Assembly (NCBI GenBank): GCA_964619265.1
Contig: CAZUCE010000002.1
Span: forward strand, 62,001 to 126,000
Direction: 5' to 3'
DNA length: 64,000 bases
DNA from: CAZUCE01 sp964619265
GTDB lineage: Bacteria; Planctomycetota; UBA1135; GCA-002686595
Shown here in pieces: positions 46,521-55,136 of the stretch (position 1 is the first letter of the stretch; every line of letters begins with the position of its first letter). The translations under genes and the position numbers were made by a program. The notes under the pieces were generated by a model, which did not search any database, was not told the DNA's origin, and saw only the letters and a program-made list of their open reading frames with translations.

Positions 46521-46623
46521 GCGGGCGCTTCAGACTCAAGCCGCCACCGAACGAGAGCAACGCGCGTCCAGGGCGCATTTCGGGCACGCGACCGGCGGCG
46601 CAGCGCCTGCCGCTTCGGCCGAG

Positions 46624-46914
46624 TCAGTCAGCGAGGGCGGACATTCGCTGGGCCAGCTCAAGATCGAGGGTCGTCAGGCCGTCGGGCGTGTGGGTTCGGA
46701 GGCGAACGTGGACTTGGTTGTAGAGGTTCGACCAGTCCGGGTGGTGGTCGAGTTTTTCGGCTTCGAGCGCCGCGGCCGCCATAAAGCCAAAGGCCTGAAC
46801 AAACGACTCGAACCGAAACGTCCGGCACAGGTGTCCGGCTTTGATTTCCCAGTCCTTCTGGTCGGCCAGCGCCGTTTTGATGGCTGATTCGGAAAGCAGT
46901 TGGACGTCTCTCAT
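46624..46914 (-). CDS. phhB: 4a-hydroxytetrahydrobiopterin dehydratase (PCD/DCoH)
   Basis: 96 residues, full length. The active-site signature is AEKLDHHPDWSNLYNQVHVRLRTH: the HHP-W-N motif of pterin carbinolamine dehydratases. FRFESFVQAFGFM and GLTTLDLELAQRMSAL are also conserved. It recycles the pterin cofactor of aromatic hydroxylases, or repairs pterins for molybdopterin. Its start overlaps the HtrA stop as ATGA. Confidence 0.93.
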   Translation of the reverse strand: MRDVQLLSESAIKTALADQKDWEIKAGHLCRTFRFESFVQAFGFMAAAALEAEKLDHHPDWSNLYNQVHVRLRTHTPDGLTTLDLELAQRMSALAD

Positions 46915-48002
46915 CGGCCGCGTTCCCCCAGCTCGACTTCCACTTCGAGGCGCTCTCCGTTGCGCCAGACGACCACCGGGATCTTCTTGCCCGGCCGGCT
47001 CATTCCGATTGCGATGCTCAGGCCATCGGAGTCGGTCACTTCGCGATCGTCGAAGCGTTCGACCAGATCGCCGGGCTCGAGCCCCGCACGGTGCGCGGGT
47101 CCTTCGCCAACCACGCTGCGAAGGCGAACGCGACTCGAGCCTTCGTAGCCGGCGCGGAGGGCCGCGTTCGCGGCGACGATTCCGAAGCTGACGCCCAGGT
47201 AGCCGCGGCGGATGCGCCCGTCCTCGATGACGCTTTCGAGAACCGGCGTGACGAACGCCGCGGGGACGGCGAAACCGATGCCGACCGAACCTTCCGACTC
47301 GATCCCCATCGCCGTGTTGATCCCGATGACGCGACCCTCCAGGTCGACCAGCGCTCCGCCCGAATTGCCAGGGTTGATGGCTGCATCGGTTTGAATGAAG
47401 TCTTCGTAGCGGGCGAGTCCCAGGTCGCTGCGCCCTGCGCCAGACACGATCCCCTGGGTGACCGTGAGGTCAAGACCGCGGGGATTGCCCATGGCCAAAA
47501 CCCACTCGCCGACTTCGGGTCGCTCACGCTCGCTCAGGGTGGCGAAGGGGAGGTCTTCGGCCTCGATGCGCAGCACCGCCAAGTCGGTCTCCGGATCGAG
47601 GGCCGTTAGGTCGGCGTCGAATTCCCGCCCGTCGGGGAGCACGGCGCGGACCCGCTCAGCGCCGGTCACGACGTGGTGGCTGGTTACGATCCAGCCATCG
47701 GGGCTCAAAATGACGCCCGAGGCCCGGCGCGCCACGCGCAGGCGTCCGCGTCCCCAGGTGGATTCTTCGAGGACCTCGATGGCGATCATCGCGGGCCCCA
47801 GGTCGCTGCACAGGCCCTGGACAGCCTCCGAAAAGGCGCGGGCGGAAGCCAGCGGGTCGAGGCCCGTGGCGGCCTGGGCCGCTGGCTCTGCGAACAGCGA
47901 CCCGGCCGGCCCTGGGCCGCGCAGCCCAAGGGTTAACCCGAGGGCGGAGAAGGCGAGAAAAGCGGCCGCCGAGCGGACATCGAGATTCAGGTGCGGGCGC
48001 AT
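46911..48002 (-). CDS. HtrA/DegP-like serine protease with PDZ domain
   Basis: 363 residues. An N-terminal hydrophobic segment (SAAAFLAFSALGLTLGL) anchors or exports it. The trypsin-like triad is visible: His110 in VTSHHVVTG, Asp140 in PETDLAVL, Ser214 in NPGNSGGALVD. GIGFAVPAAFVTPVLESVIEDGRIRRGYLGVSFG links to one PDZ domain (GPAHRAGLEPGDLVERFDDREVTDSDGL). It resembles DegS/DegQ-type envelope quality-control proteases with a single PDZ. It is transcribed away from the cysteine-rich gene; the shared 215-bp region contains ATCCTTAG repeats. Confidence 0.92.
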   Translation of the reverse strand: MRPHLNLDVRSAAAFLAFSALGLTLGLRGPGPAGSLFAEPAAQAATGLDPLASARAFSEAVQGLCSDLGPAMIAIEVLEESTWGRGRLRVARRASGVILSPDGWIVTSHHVVTGAERVRAVLPDGREFDADLTALDPETDLAVLRIEAEDLPFATLSERERPEVGEWVLAMGNPRGLDLTVTQGIVSGAGRSDLGLARYEDFIQTDAAINPGNSGGALVDLEGRVIGINTAMGIESEGSVGIGFAVPAAFVTPVLESVIEDGRIRRGYLGVSFGIVAANAALRAGYEGSSRVRLRSVVGEGPAHRAGLEPGDLVERFDDREVTDSDGLSIAIGMSRPGKKIPVVVWRNGERLEVEVELGERGR

Positions 48003-48040
48003 AAAGGTGTGGCGTGGCTCGGAGCCGATGGAATTGTCCT

Positions 48041-48154
48041 ATCCTTAGGGGGTCACGAGTGCCGGTACCAGCCGTAGCGCCGCCCTTCGGCGGACGCGCT
48101 CGCATCCTTAGGGTACGAATCCTTAGGCTGCTCGGGTCCAACCGATCCTTGAGC
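48041..48154. promoter_or_regulatory. Four direct copies of ATCCTTAG-like motif in a divergent promoter region
   Basis: ATCCTTAGGG at 48041-48050 and 48104-48113, ATCCTTAGGC at 48119-48128 and a weaker ATCCTTGAGC at 48145-48154, all in one orientation. They fill the space between the HtrA start (minus) and the cysteine-rich protein start (plus). Spacings are 63, 15 and 26 bp. They look like binding sites for one regulator; this is inference. Confidence 0.5.
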
Positions 48155-48217
48155 TACTGCGTACGTGGTGGCACAGGACTCCTTTCGCGAAACAAAAAAC
48201 CCTCTCACACCTTCTAG

Positions 48218-49057
48218 ATGAAGCAATCGCTGCTCCGCGTCGCCCTGGCGTTCTCAATCGTGGCCGCCCCGGCCGCCGCCCAGGACTGCCAAACCAAGTC
48301 CTCCTGCTGCGCCAGCGAGGCGAAAGCCCAGGTGGTCGTCGAAGAAAAAGCCCAGTGCGGGTCGAAATGCGACGCCGCTGCCAAGGCCCAGGTCGTCGTT
48401 GAAGAGAAGGCCCAGTGCGGGTCGACTTGTGACGCCGCTGCCAAAGCTCAGGTCGTCGTCCAAGAGAAAGCCGAGTGTGGCTCCAGCTGCACCGCCGAAA
48501 CGAAGGCTCAGGTCGTCGTAGCCACCCAGGACGAGTGCACCGCTTCCTGTGAAGCTCAGGCCATGGCCTGCGAAAACTCCTGCACCGAGGGCTCGGCCGC
48601 CGAGCTCGTCGTCGATGCCGTCGCCGACCCGGCCGCCAAGCTTCACTGCGCTCAAAGCACCCTGGCCAAGGCCGAGTCCGAGCTGGCGACCGTCAAGGCC
48701 CGCCTCGTGAGCTTTGAGACCAAGAGCTGCTCGAGCACCGAGAGCTGCGAAGTCGCCGCTGCCGCTAGCTGCTGCTCCGAGCAGGCCGCTGCGACCGTCG
48801 CCGAGGCCGTGACCGAAAGCTGCTGCGCGACCGAAATGGCTGCCTCCTGCTCGGCTCTGCCCGAGTGCCCCGTGGCCGCCTACGACGTGGTCCAAACACG
48901 CATCTCAAAGACCCGCGCGCACGTGGCTGCTAACCGCGCCCGCCTGCTCGTCGCCCGTGCCAACCGCCAAGACGCCGCCGCGCCCCTCGCGCGCCCGGTC
49001 GTCGAAGAGGTCCCGGCCAAGCAGTGCTGCTCCGGAATGACCAAGGCCCAGGGCTGA
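48218..49057 (+). CDS. Secreted cysteine-rich protein with 20-residue tandem repeats
   Basis: 279 residues from ATG 48218, with signal peptide MKQSLLRVALAFSIVAAPAAAQ. Residues ~34-113 hold four tandem copies of a 20-residue unit, AKAQVVVEEKAQCGSKCDAA and variants, each ending in CxxxC; the DNA period is 60 bp (about 48318-48557). There are 24 cysteines in all, including four CC pairs (SSCC, SCC, SCC, QCC). A helical part (CAQSTLAKAESELATVKARLV) and a basic one (ISKTRAHVAANRARLLVARANRQ) follow. Cysteine richness suggests disulfide cross-linking or metal binding. No family recognised. A strong terminator follows, so it is monocistronic. Confidence 0.8.
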   Translation: MKQSLLRVALAFSIVAAPAAAQDCQTKSSCCASEAKAQVVVEEKAQCGSKCDAAAKAQVVVEEKAQCGSTCDAAAKAQVVVQEKAECGSSCTAETKAQVVVATQDECTASCEAQAMACENSCTEGSAAELVVDAVADPAAKLHCAQSTLAKAESELATVKARLVSFETKSCSSTESCEVAAAASCCSEQAAATVAEAVTESCCATEMAASCSALPECPVAAYDVVQTRISKTRAHVAANRARLLVARANRQDAAAPLARPVVEEVPAKQCCSGMTKAQG

Positions 49058-49111
49058 GTCGCTAAGCCAAAGGAACGCGGGGGTCGCCAAGGCGGCCTCC
49101 GAGAACCTCCG

Positions 49112-49152
49112 GGGCCCCGCAGTGGATTCGTCCACTGCGGGGCCCTTCTCTT
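49112..49152 (+). terminator. Intrinsic terminator after the cysteine-rich gene
   Basis: A perfect 15-bp stem, GGGCCCCGCAGTGGA (49112-49126) with TCCACTGCGGGGCCC (49131-49145), closed by a TTCG tetraloop and followed by a T-rich tail (TTCTCTT). It is 54 bp after the stop codon. No gene lies between it and 49277. Confidence 0.88.
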
Positions 49153-49276
49153 GGGGGAGCGCTCGTTCGCGCCGCGTGGCGTCCGAGCGTTGGGCCGCGT
49201 CTGACCCCGTGGGCGAAAGCCCGGGGGAGGACCCTCGTTTTCGTTCGGGGTTCACCGTTAGGCTCGGATCCAAGCC

Positions 49277-51082
49277 ATGGCGACCGACTCGTCCGATGAC
49301 CTTTCTACGCGACTCCGCCGCGTCTTTGAACAGTTGGGCAAATTGCCCGACCTGGAGTCCGTTCCCGCTCTGGATCGAGCGCGGGATCGGCTCGCGCGGG
49401 ATCTCCTGCCGCGGACCGCTGGCGGCGATCGCAGCGTGGTGGTCGGGATCGTCGGGCCCAACAACGCGGGCAAGTCGGCTTTGTTCAATGCGCTCACCGG
49501 AGGCCAGCACAGCCCGTCGCTGCCGACGGGCGGGGCCACGCGCCGCCTGGTCGGTGCCGCTCGGGAGGACCTGGCGGCCGAGTTAAAGAGCCGGCCGGAG
49601 TGGAATCGGTTCAAGTTGATTCCGTTCAACGCCCGTTCCGAGGCCGAGCGTCAGCGCGCCCTTTCCAATGCGGTCGACCCGGCCGAACTCCTGCTGGTGA
49701 CGGCTTCCAGCGTGCCGCCGGGCGTACTGTTGATCGACACTCCGGACTTTGACTCGATCGCTCGCGAGAATCGGTTTGCCTCCGAGGCGCTGCTGGCCGT
49801 CGCAGACGTAGTCATCGCCGTGGTGACTCGCCACTCCTACCAAAACGCTGAAGTGGTCGAGTACCTGCGCCGTTGGCTCTACCACGGGCGGCCTTGGCTG
49901 CTGGTCTACAACGAAGCTCCCAGTTCGGAGCTCGTGCGCCAGCACGCGGACAAGCTCGCGGAAGATCTGGGCAGCCGGCCGTTCGCGGTTTACCAGGCGC
50001 CTCACTCCCTTGAAGTGATGGAGAGGCGCGCTCCGCTCGAACCGACACGCCTGGGAGAGCCAGCGGGCACGTCCCTGGCTTCGGCGCTTGGCAACTTGGG
50101 AGAAGTCACGGCGCTCAAGCGGGCCGCGCTCTCGGCGAGCCTTGCTCAACTCGCCGGAGACCTGCGCGAGATCGATGTGCTGCTACGCGAGCGCTCTCGT
50201 GTGGCGGAAGCGACTCTCGAGCGCGCCAGGAGCCGGTGTCGCACCACGGCTGAGAGCATCGCCTCCCGCGCGATGCCCGGCGGACCGTTTTTGAACGCGT
50301 TTCGTTCCGTGCTCGACCGTCGTTCGAATCGCGTAAGCCGGACCTGGCGAACAGGAATGAAGGGGTTGCGCGTTCGGCTTGAGGCTGTCCCGCGCGCGAT
50401 TTTCGGCAAGAGCGGAGAGTCCGACGAAGAGAAGTTGCGCGGCGGGCTGCACGCGGTGGAATTGCGAGAACTCGAACAACTGTGGGCGGAGTTCTACGAG
50501 GACCTAGCTCGAGATTTGGGGCCGGAGGAGCGCTTCTTGGAGCGCGGCGAGGCGCCGGAAGACCTGCGCGAGGCGTTCGACGCAGATCTGTCCAGCGACG
50601 GCGAGCAGGGTCTCGAGCGCGCGCGGGCTGGGCTGTTGGATCTGCCGGTCGATTTCGTCACCTTCCAGAAGACCTGCGAAGAATTGGTTGAGGGCGCGAT
50701 CGAACAGCGCGGCTTCGACTGGGACATTCAAGCGGGCGCAGACTTGGCGACGCTCTTGCCGGTTGCTGTAGCTGCGGCTGTGATGGTCCACACCGGTGGA
50801 TTCGGGGTGGATGTTGGCGTGGCGGGCTCGGGGGTCGTGACCAGCCTCCTGTTCGAACGCTACTCCGCCTTGCTCGGCACCGGAATCGCTCGGGAAGCCC
50901 AGCGGAGTTGGGAACAACAACGCAGCTCGGTACTTGCTGAATTGCTTGAGCGCGCCGCGCTGCCCTCCGCTGCCAACCTCGCTGCGGGGATCGCCGGGCA
51001 GTCCTCCGGCGTGGCCGCCGAGCTCGCGGCCCACACTGCCGCGTTCGAGGCAGCTTCTCGCGCTGAGGGCTCCGCAGAATGA
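49277..51082 (+). CDS. Dynamin-like GTPase, first of two adjacent copies
   Basis: 601 residues from ATG 49277. The P-loop is GPNNAGKS (residues 60-67), switch I is probably GGATRR, and G3 is DTPDFDS. LLVYNEAP occupies the position of the G4 motif (N/TKxD) but lacks it. A long alpha-helical region follows, then near residue 490 a hydrophobic pair (LATLLPVAVAAAVMV, VGVAGSGVVTSLLF) that could insert into the membrane. This layout resembles bacterial dynamin-like or Era/YfjP-like GTPases that remodel or bind membranes. The next gene encodes a second GTPase of the same type 52 bp downstream. Confidence 0.78.
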   Translation: MATDSSDDLSTRLRRVFEQLGKLPDLESVPALDRARDRLARDLLPRTAGGDRSVVVGIVGPNNAGKSALFNALTGGQHSPSLPTGGATRRLVGAAREDLAAELKSRPEWNRFKLIPFNARSEAERQRALSNAVDPAELLLVTASSVPPGVLLIDTPDFDSIARENRFASEALLAVADVVIAVVTRHSYQNAEVVEYLRRWLYHGRPWLLVYNEAPSSELVRQHADKLAEDLGSRPFAVYQAPHSLEVMERRAPLEPTRLGEPAGTSLASALGNLGEVTALKRAALSASLAQLAGDLREIDVLLRERSRVAEATLERARSRCRTTAESIASRAMPGGPFLNAFRSVLDRRSNRVSRTWRTGMKGLRVRLEAVPRAIFGKSGESDEEKLRGGLHAVELRELEQLWAEFYEDLARDLGPEERFLERGEAPEDLREAFDADLSSDGEQGLERARAGLLDLPVDFVTFQKTCEELVEGAIEQRGFDWDIQAGADLATLLPVAVAAAVMVHTGGFGVDVGVAGSGVVTSLLFERYSALLGTGIAREAQRSWEQQRSSVLAELLERAALPSAANLAAGIAGQSSGVAAELAAHTAAFEAASRAEGSAE

Positions 51083-51134
51083 ACGCCTTCCACCTTTTTC
51101 TCCCAATGACGACTTCAACCTCGGCGCTCAGGCG

Positions 51135-52883
51135 ATGACCCGCGATCACGATTGGACCCGGCGCCTTGGGCGTTTGCGTCGCGAACTGGATCGCGAGTTG
51201 GCGCGCATCGAACCGTTGCGCGAGACCGATGAGCGCCGTGAGGAATTGGAGGACCTTCTCAGGGACTTGGATCATCAGCTGGAACGCGCGCGAGCCGCGG
51301 GCGTGGTGGTGCTGGTGGGGTCGACCGGCGCGGGGAAGTCGACGATGCTCAACGCACTGTCGGGTCAGGAGATTTCGACCGAAGGAGAATCTCGACCCAC
51401 GACGTCGGTGCCAACGGTGTTCGCTCCGGAGGACGCGGACCTTTCCGCGCTACTTTCGAATTTGGCGGGTCCGGTCCCAGGCGTGGTTCGGCACCCAAGC
51501 CAAGGCGGCATGGGGCTTTCCGGTCAGGTGTTGATCGATGCGCCCGACGTAAATTCGATCGCCACCGAGCATCGCCAGACCGTGACAGCCCTGGCCGAAC
51601 GGGCGGATGTGCTCTTGGTGGTTCTTCATCGGCAGTCGATTGTCGAACAGTCGTCCGTGCGTTTTCTGGAAGGCTACGGTCACCGCAGGAGGCTTGTGTT
51701 CGCCCTCAATCGAGCCGATGAGCTAACCGAGGAGGCCCGTGCGGACTTGATTTCACAGGTCAGAGCCTTGGCGAGCCAGCGACTCGAACTCGACGACGCA
51801 CCGGTGTTTGCGGTCAGTGCTCGGCGAGCCAAGAATGGCGAAGGTGGCCCCCCGTGGCGCGGCTTGCTCGACGCACTCGAAGGCTTGCTCCGGGAGGGCA
51901 ACCTGGCAGCGGTCCGGCGCCACAATGCGATTGGCGCGGCACACGAGCTCGCCGCCGCAGGTCAGTCGATTCGCGAAAAGACCGACGCGGATCTCGGCGA
52001 ATTGCACGACGTCACTCGCCGCGGCTTGCTCGAACTCGTCGGCCGGGCGCATGGCGAGGTCGCCCATCGGCTCGATCTGCGACACGCTGAGCTCTCGAAC
52101 TTGCTCCTCTCGGAAACCGGCAAGCGCTGGGATGGACCGGGGGGATGGTCCCTGCGCATCGGTGCTTGGTCGGCGGTGGGGGCCGGACTCGGCTTGGCCC
52201 TCGCGCGCCGCAATCCGCTGGCCGCGGCCGGACTCGCCGCCGGTGGTGCGGTGGTGTCCCGGGTTCGCGGCGAGCGGGAGCGCAAGCATCTAGAGGAGTC
52301 TCTCGGTCTGCTGCCCGAAGCCGGAGAATTGAGGACCTTCGCAACCGACGCGCTGGCTCCGGCTCGATTGCGCGCTGGTCGTTTGACCGGAGATCCCGCG
52401 GCGCTTGGCGTCCCGGGTTTCGAAGCCGTTCTGGCCGAACTCGAAGCCGCGGTCACCGAGTCTTGGGGGCGATTGATGAATCGGGAAGTCCCCGAGGCCG
52501 CGGAGAGTTCCGCGCCCGCTTGGCTGCGCTGGCCGCTGGACCTTCCGGTCTACGCGCTCGCGGGCTGGATCGTGTACCGGGCTGGCGAGGGGTTCTTCAC
52601 GGAGGAGTACGTCGGACTCGACTTTTTGCTGAACGGGGTGCTGCTCGCGCTTGCGCTCCTGTTCGTGTTGCGACTGATCGTGCGATCCGTGGTTTCCAGT
52701 CGAGCTCGAGGCTTGATTCGGGCGTCGGCGAGCCGCATCGCCGAGCATCTGAACCGTGCGGCCGAACGCTTGGCGGAACCATCCCGGGAGCGCGCCGAGC
52801 AGATCAGCTCGGCCGTCCGGCATGTCGGCGAACTGGACGCGCGCTGGCGTGCGGAACTGACCGGCGAATCCAGCGAGTCGTAG
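51135..52883 (+). CDS. Dynamin-like GTPase, second of two adjacent copies
   Basis: 582 residues from ATG 51135. The P-loop is GSTGAGKST (62-70), switch I likely TTSVPT, G3 is DAPDVNS and G4 is NRAD in VFALNRADEL. Helical regions follow with a hydrophobic hairpin (LRIGAWSAVGAGLGLALARR, AAAGLAAGGAVV) and two further membrane segments near 490-540 (YALAGWIVYRAG, LDFLLNGVLLALALLFVLRLIV). Its G4 is intact while its neighbour's is not, so the two may act as a pair, like the two-subunit dynamin-like systems of other bacteria. An in-frame extension to 50934 is overlapped by the first gene. Confidence 0.78.
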   Translation: MTRDHDWTRRLGRLRRELDRELARIEPLRETDERREELEDLLRDLDHQLERARAAGVVVLVGSTGAGKSTMLNALSGQEISTEGESRPTTSVPTVFAPEDADLSALLSNLAGPVPGVVRHPSQGGMGLSGQVLIDAPDVNSIATEHRQTVTALAERADVLLVVLHRQSIVEQSSVRFLEGYGHRRRLVFALNRADELTEEARADLISQVRALASQRLELDDAPVFAVSARRAKNGEGGPPWRGLLDALEGLLREGNLAAVRRHNAIGAAHELAAAGQSIREKTDADLGELHDVTRRGLLELVGRAHGEVAHRLDLRHAELSNLLLSETGKRWDGPGGWSLRIGAWSAVGAGLGLALARRNPLAAAGLAAGGAVVSRVRGERERKHLEESLGLLPEAGELRTFATDALAPARLRAGRLTGDPAALGVPGFEAVLAELEAAVTESWGRLMNREVPEAAESSAPAWLRWPLDLPVYALAGWIVYRAGEGFFTEEYVGLDFLLNGVLLALALLFVLRLIVRSVVSSRARGLIRASASRIAEHLNRAAERLAEPSRERAEQISSAVRHVGELDARWRAELTGESSES

Positions 52884-52914
52884 CCGTTTCGAGGCGTCTG
52901 GCAGCCCGTAGCAA

Positions 52915-52936
52915 GAGCCGCGTTGCGCTGCGGCTC
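52915..52936. terminator. Hairpin between convergent genes
   Basis: A 7-bp perfect stem, GAGCCGC (52915-52921) with GCGGCTC (52930-52936), and an 8-base loop, 32 bp after the second GTPase stop and facing the end of the SDR gene. No T-run. Confidence 0.45.
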
Positions 52937-52998
52937 GCCCCCGTCCTTCCTTGGATCGGATCCCGTCTTCTCGGAAGCCTAGCTGCGCCGGAAGCGGG

Positions 52999-53895
52999 TT
53001 AGGAACCTTCGCGCGACAGGCTTCCGGGCCCCCAACGACGAATTCCAGGAAGGCTGCGGTACAGGATCCAGTGATAGGGGCGGCGCGGCAGCATGCGGCG
53101 CATCAAGCTGAACAGGTTGGCGTCCGGCGTCGCCAGAACTCGCAGCGGCGGCTTGCGACGATGGAGCGTTCGATCGATGCAGCGGGCAACACTCTCAGGC
53201 GTGGCGGGGGAGCGGCGCATGACCTTCTCGATGAACCCGCTCATGTTCTCATAGTGGTTGTGGTAGGCGTCTTCGAGATGGTCGTTGGACTCGGAGGACT
53301 GGGCGGTGTAGCGCACGTGCTCGAATCCGTCCGAGCGAATGAACCCCGGCTCGATCAGCGAAACCGCCACCCCCCAGGGCCGGACTTCGTACCACAGGCT
53401 CTCGCTTGCGCCTTCCAGGGCCCACTTGGATGCACTGTAGGCGCCCATGGTGGGCATGGCCATCATGCCGCCGACCGACGAGACGTTGAGGATCCGTCCG
53501 AATCCTTGGGCTCGTTGGGCCGGTAGGACGTGCCGGGCCAGGGAGATGGGACCGATCAGATTGACGTCCATTTGGGCCGCCAATTCGCTGGCGGTCATGT
53601 GCTCGACCACCGAGCGCACAGCGAGGCCGGCGTTGTTGACGAGCACATCGATGACGCCCCATTCAGCCTGGGTGTCGCGCACGACGTTCCGGCGTTGTTC
53701 GTTGTTGGTTACGTCCAGGGGACGCAGTCGCACTTTGTCCGATTCAAAGATGCCTTCCTGGGCGAAGCGAGCCATCGAGGACTCGCGGGCCGTCAAAACC
53801 AGTCGATGGGGGGATTTGAGAAGCCGGCGAGCGAGCGCGAGCCCTACGCCGGTCGTGGCTCCTGTGACAAGCACGGTCCAGGGAGGAGGTTTCAT
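52999..53895 (-). CDS. Short-chain dehydrogenase/reductase
   Basis: 298 residues. The NAD(P)-binding motif is TGATTGVGLALARRL, NNAGLAVRSVVEH is the NNAG motif, and the catalytic set is Ser in VSSVGGMM and Tyr/Lys in YSASKWALEG. EPGFIRSDG follows. It is a classical SDR; the ~50-residue C-terminal extension with HRRKPPLRVLATPDANLFSLMRRMLPRRPYHWIL is like that of SDRs acting on lipid or sterol-like substrates. The substrate is unknown. The start overlaps the SGNH hydrolase stop as ATGA. Confidence 0.9.
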   Translation of the reverse strand: MKPPPWTVLVTGATTGVGLALARRLLKSPHRLVLTARESSMARFAQEGIFESDKVRLRPLDVTNNEQRRNVVRDTQAEWGVIDVLVNNAGLAVRSVVEHMTASELAAQMDVNLIGPISLARHVLPAQRAQGFGRILNVSSVGGMMAMPTMGAYSASKWALEGASESLWYEVRPWGVAVSLIEPGFIRSDGFEHVRYTAQSSESNDHLEDAYHNHYENMSGFIEKVMRRSPATPESVARCIDRTLHRRKPPLRVLATPDANLFSLMRRMLPRRPYHWILYRSLPGIRRWGPGSLSREGS

Positions 53896-55013
53896 GGCGT
53901 GTCGGGGACGAGTAGGTTCTGCTCGAGAGCCTGGGCAAGGACTGCGTGACCGCGCGCGGTGAGGTGGCGGTCGGCGTAATAGTAAAGCGGCGCGGGATCG
54001 GCCGCGTGGGCTTCGCGCAGGGCCGGTCTGAGGTCAAAGATCTCTAGCCCAAGCTCATCGCAAACCTGGAACAGCCGGTCTTGAACGTCGTAGTTCAAGG
54101 GGCGGATGCTCTGGATGACGGCCTCGGCGTTGATCTGGGTTTGGTTGGGGAGCGCGAGGATTGTGAGTTCGGTATTCAGCTCGGCGGCTCGGTCGCGCAG
54201 CGCGCGAAGCAACTCGCTTTGGACGACCCAAGCGGCCTCCAGGTCTTCGGAGTTCGCGATCTCCCGCGGTTTGGAGCCCAACCACCGATAGCGCCAGGGC
54301 CGCGTGGCCTCTTTCAGGAACCGAGACAACTTCGACTCGAACGCGCGAGCTTGCTTGGGTTCGGGGATTTGAACCAGGCGCTCCAGCGGACTCCAATCCG
54401 TGGGCGGCGGGTCGGCTCGAGTTAGCTGCCCTTGCGCGTCCCGCGAGAACTCAGGTGTCGTGCGGGTCCAGTCGTCTTCGAGGTCGTTCCAGAAGAAAAC
54501 GAGCCAAACCCGGTCCGGGCGCCACTGGGCGCCAAAATGATGCAGGACGGCGAGCGAATTGCGCGTGCCGTAGCCGTTGCATCCCGCATTGACGAGTGCG
54601 AGAGAGGCTTGCCGGTTTTCCGCGAGCCGGTCGCAGAAGGTGACCCCATTGGAGACGCCGAGCCCATAGGTTTGGGAGTCTCCGAGGACCAGCAGTCGCT
54701 CGCGGGAGCCGGGCTTGTCGACCGCTGGGTCGGGGCTGCGAAAGCCGTGCACGCCGTGGGTAAAGCGAGTGTCGTACTCGGCGCTCACGTGCAAACCCGA
54801 AGCACCCGGAATCGGAGCGAAGCCGTAGCCGGCATCCACTTGAAAAGCCGGCGTGCTGCGGTCGGCGGGACGATTCCAGCTCAAACGAACGGCCAGTTCC
54901 CAGGCCGCGAATAGGCCAGCGAGCTGGAAGGCTAGAGCAAGCCCTCCGGCCCATTTGGATCGGCGCCGGGAGGATGCGCGGAGACCTGGCGAATTGGGCG
55001 GGGGAGGGTTCAT
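53892..55013 (-). CDS. Membrane-anchored SGNH/GDSL hydrolase
   Basis: 373 residues from ATG 55013. An N-terminal helix (LALAFQLAGLFAAWELAVRL) anchors it outside the membrane. Block I is LVLGDSQTYGLGV with the nucleophile serine; NAGCNGYGTRNSL is block II, WNDLED block III-like, and the end has YYYADRHLTARGH with the catalytic Asp/His. Members act as esterases or O-acyltransferase-like enzymes on polysaccharides. It is co-translated with the SDR. Confidence 0.85.
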   Translation of the reverse strand: MNPPPPNSPGLRASSRRRSKWAGGLALAFQLAGLFAAWELAVRLSWNRPADRSTPAFQVDAGYGFAPIPGASGLHVSAEYDTRFTHGVHGFRSPDPAVDKPGSRERLLVLGDSQTYGLGVSNGVTFCDRLAENRQASLALVNAGCNGYGTRNSLAVLHHFGAQWRPDRVWLVFFWNDLEDDWTRTTPEFSRDAQGQLTRADPPPTDWSPLERLVQIPEPKQARAFESKLSRFLKEATRPWRYRWLGSKPREIANSEDLEAAWVVQSELLRALRDRAAELNTELTILALPNQTQINAEAVIQSIRPLNYDVQDRLFQVCDELGLEIFDLRPALREAHAADPAPLYYYADRHLTARGHAVLAQALEQNLLVPDTP

Positions 55014-55136
55014 CGCGACCCCAGGGTAGATCCCGGTCTCGCCGCAGCTTCCCCCGATTTCCTAACTTCCGTGGGCAGCCCCCGTGGCTGGCCGCGTGGT
55101 TTTCGTCACGGCCCGCCAGGCCGACAACCCCGGTCG

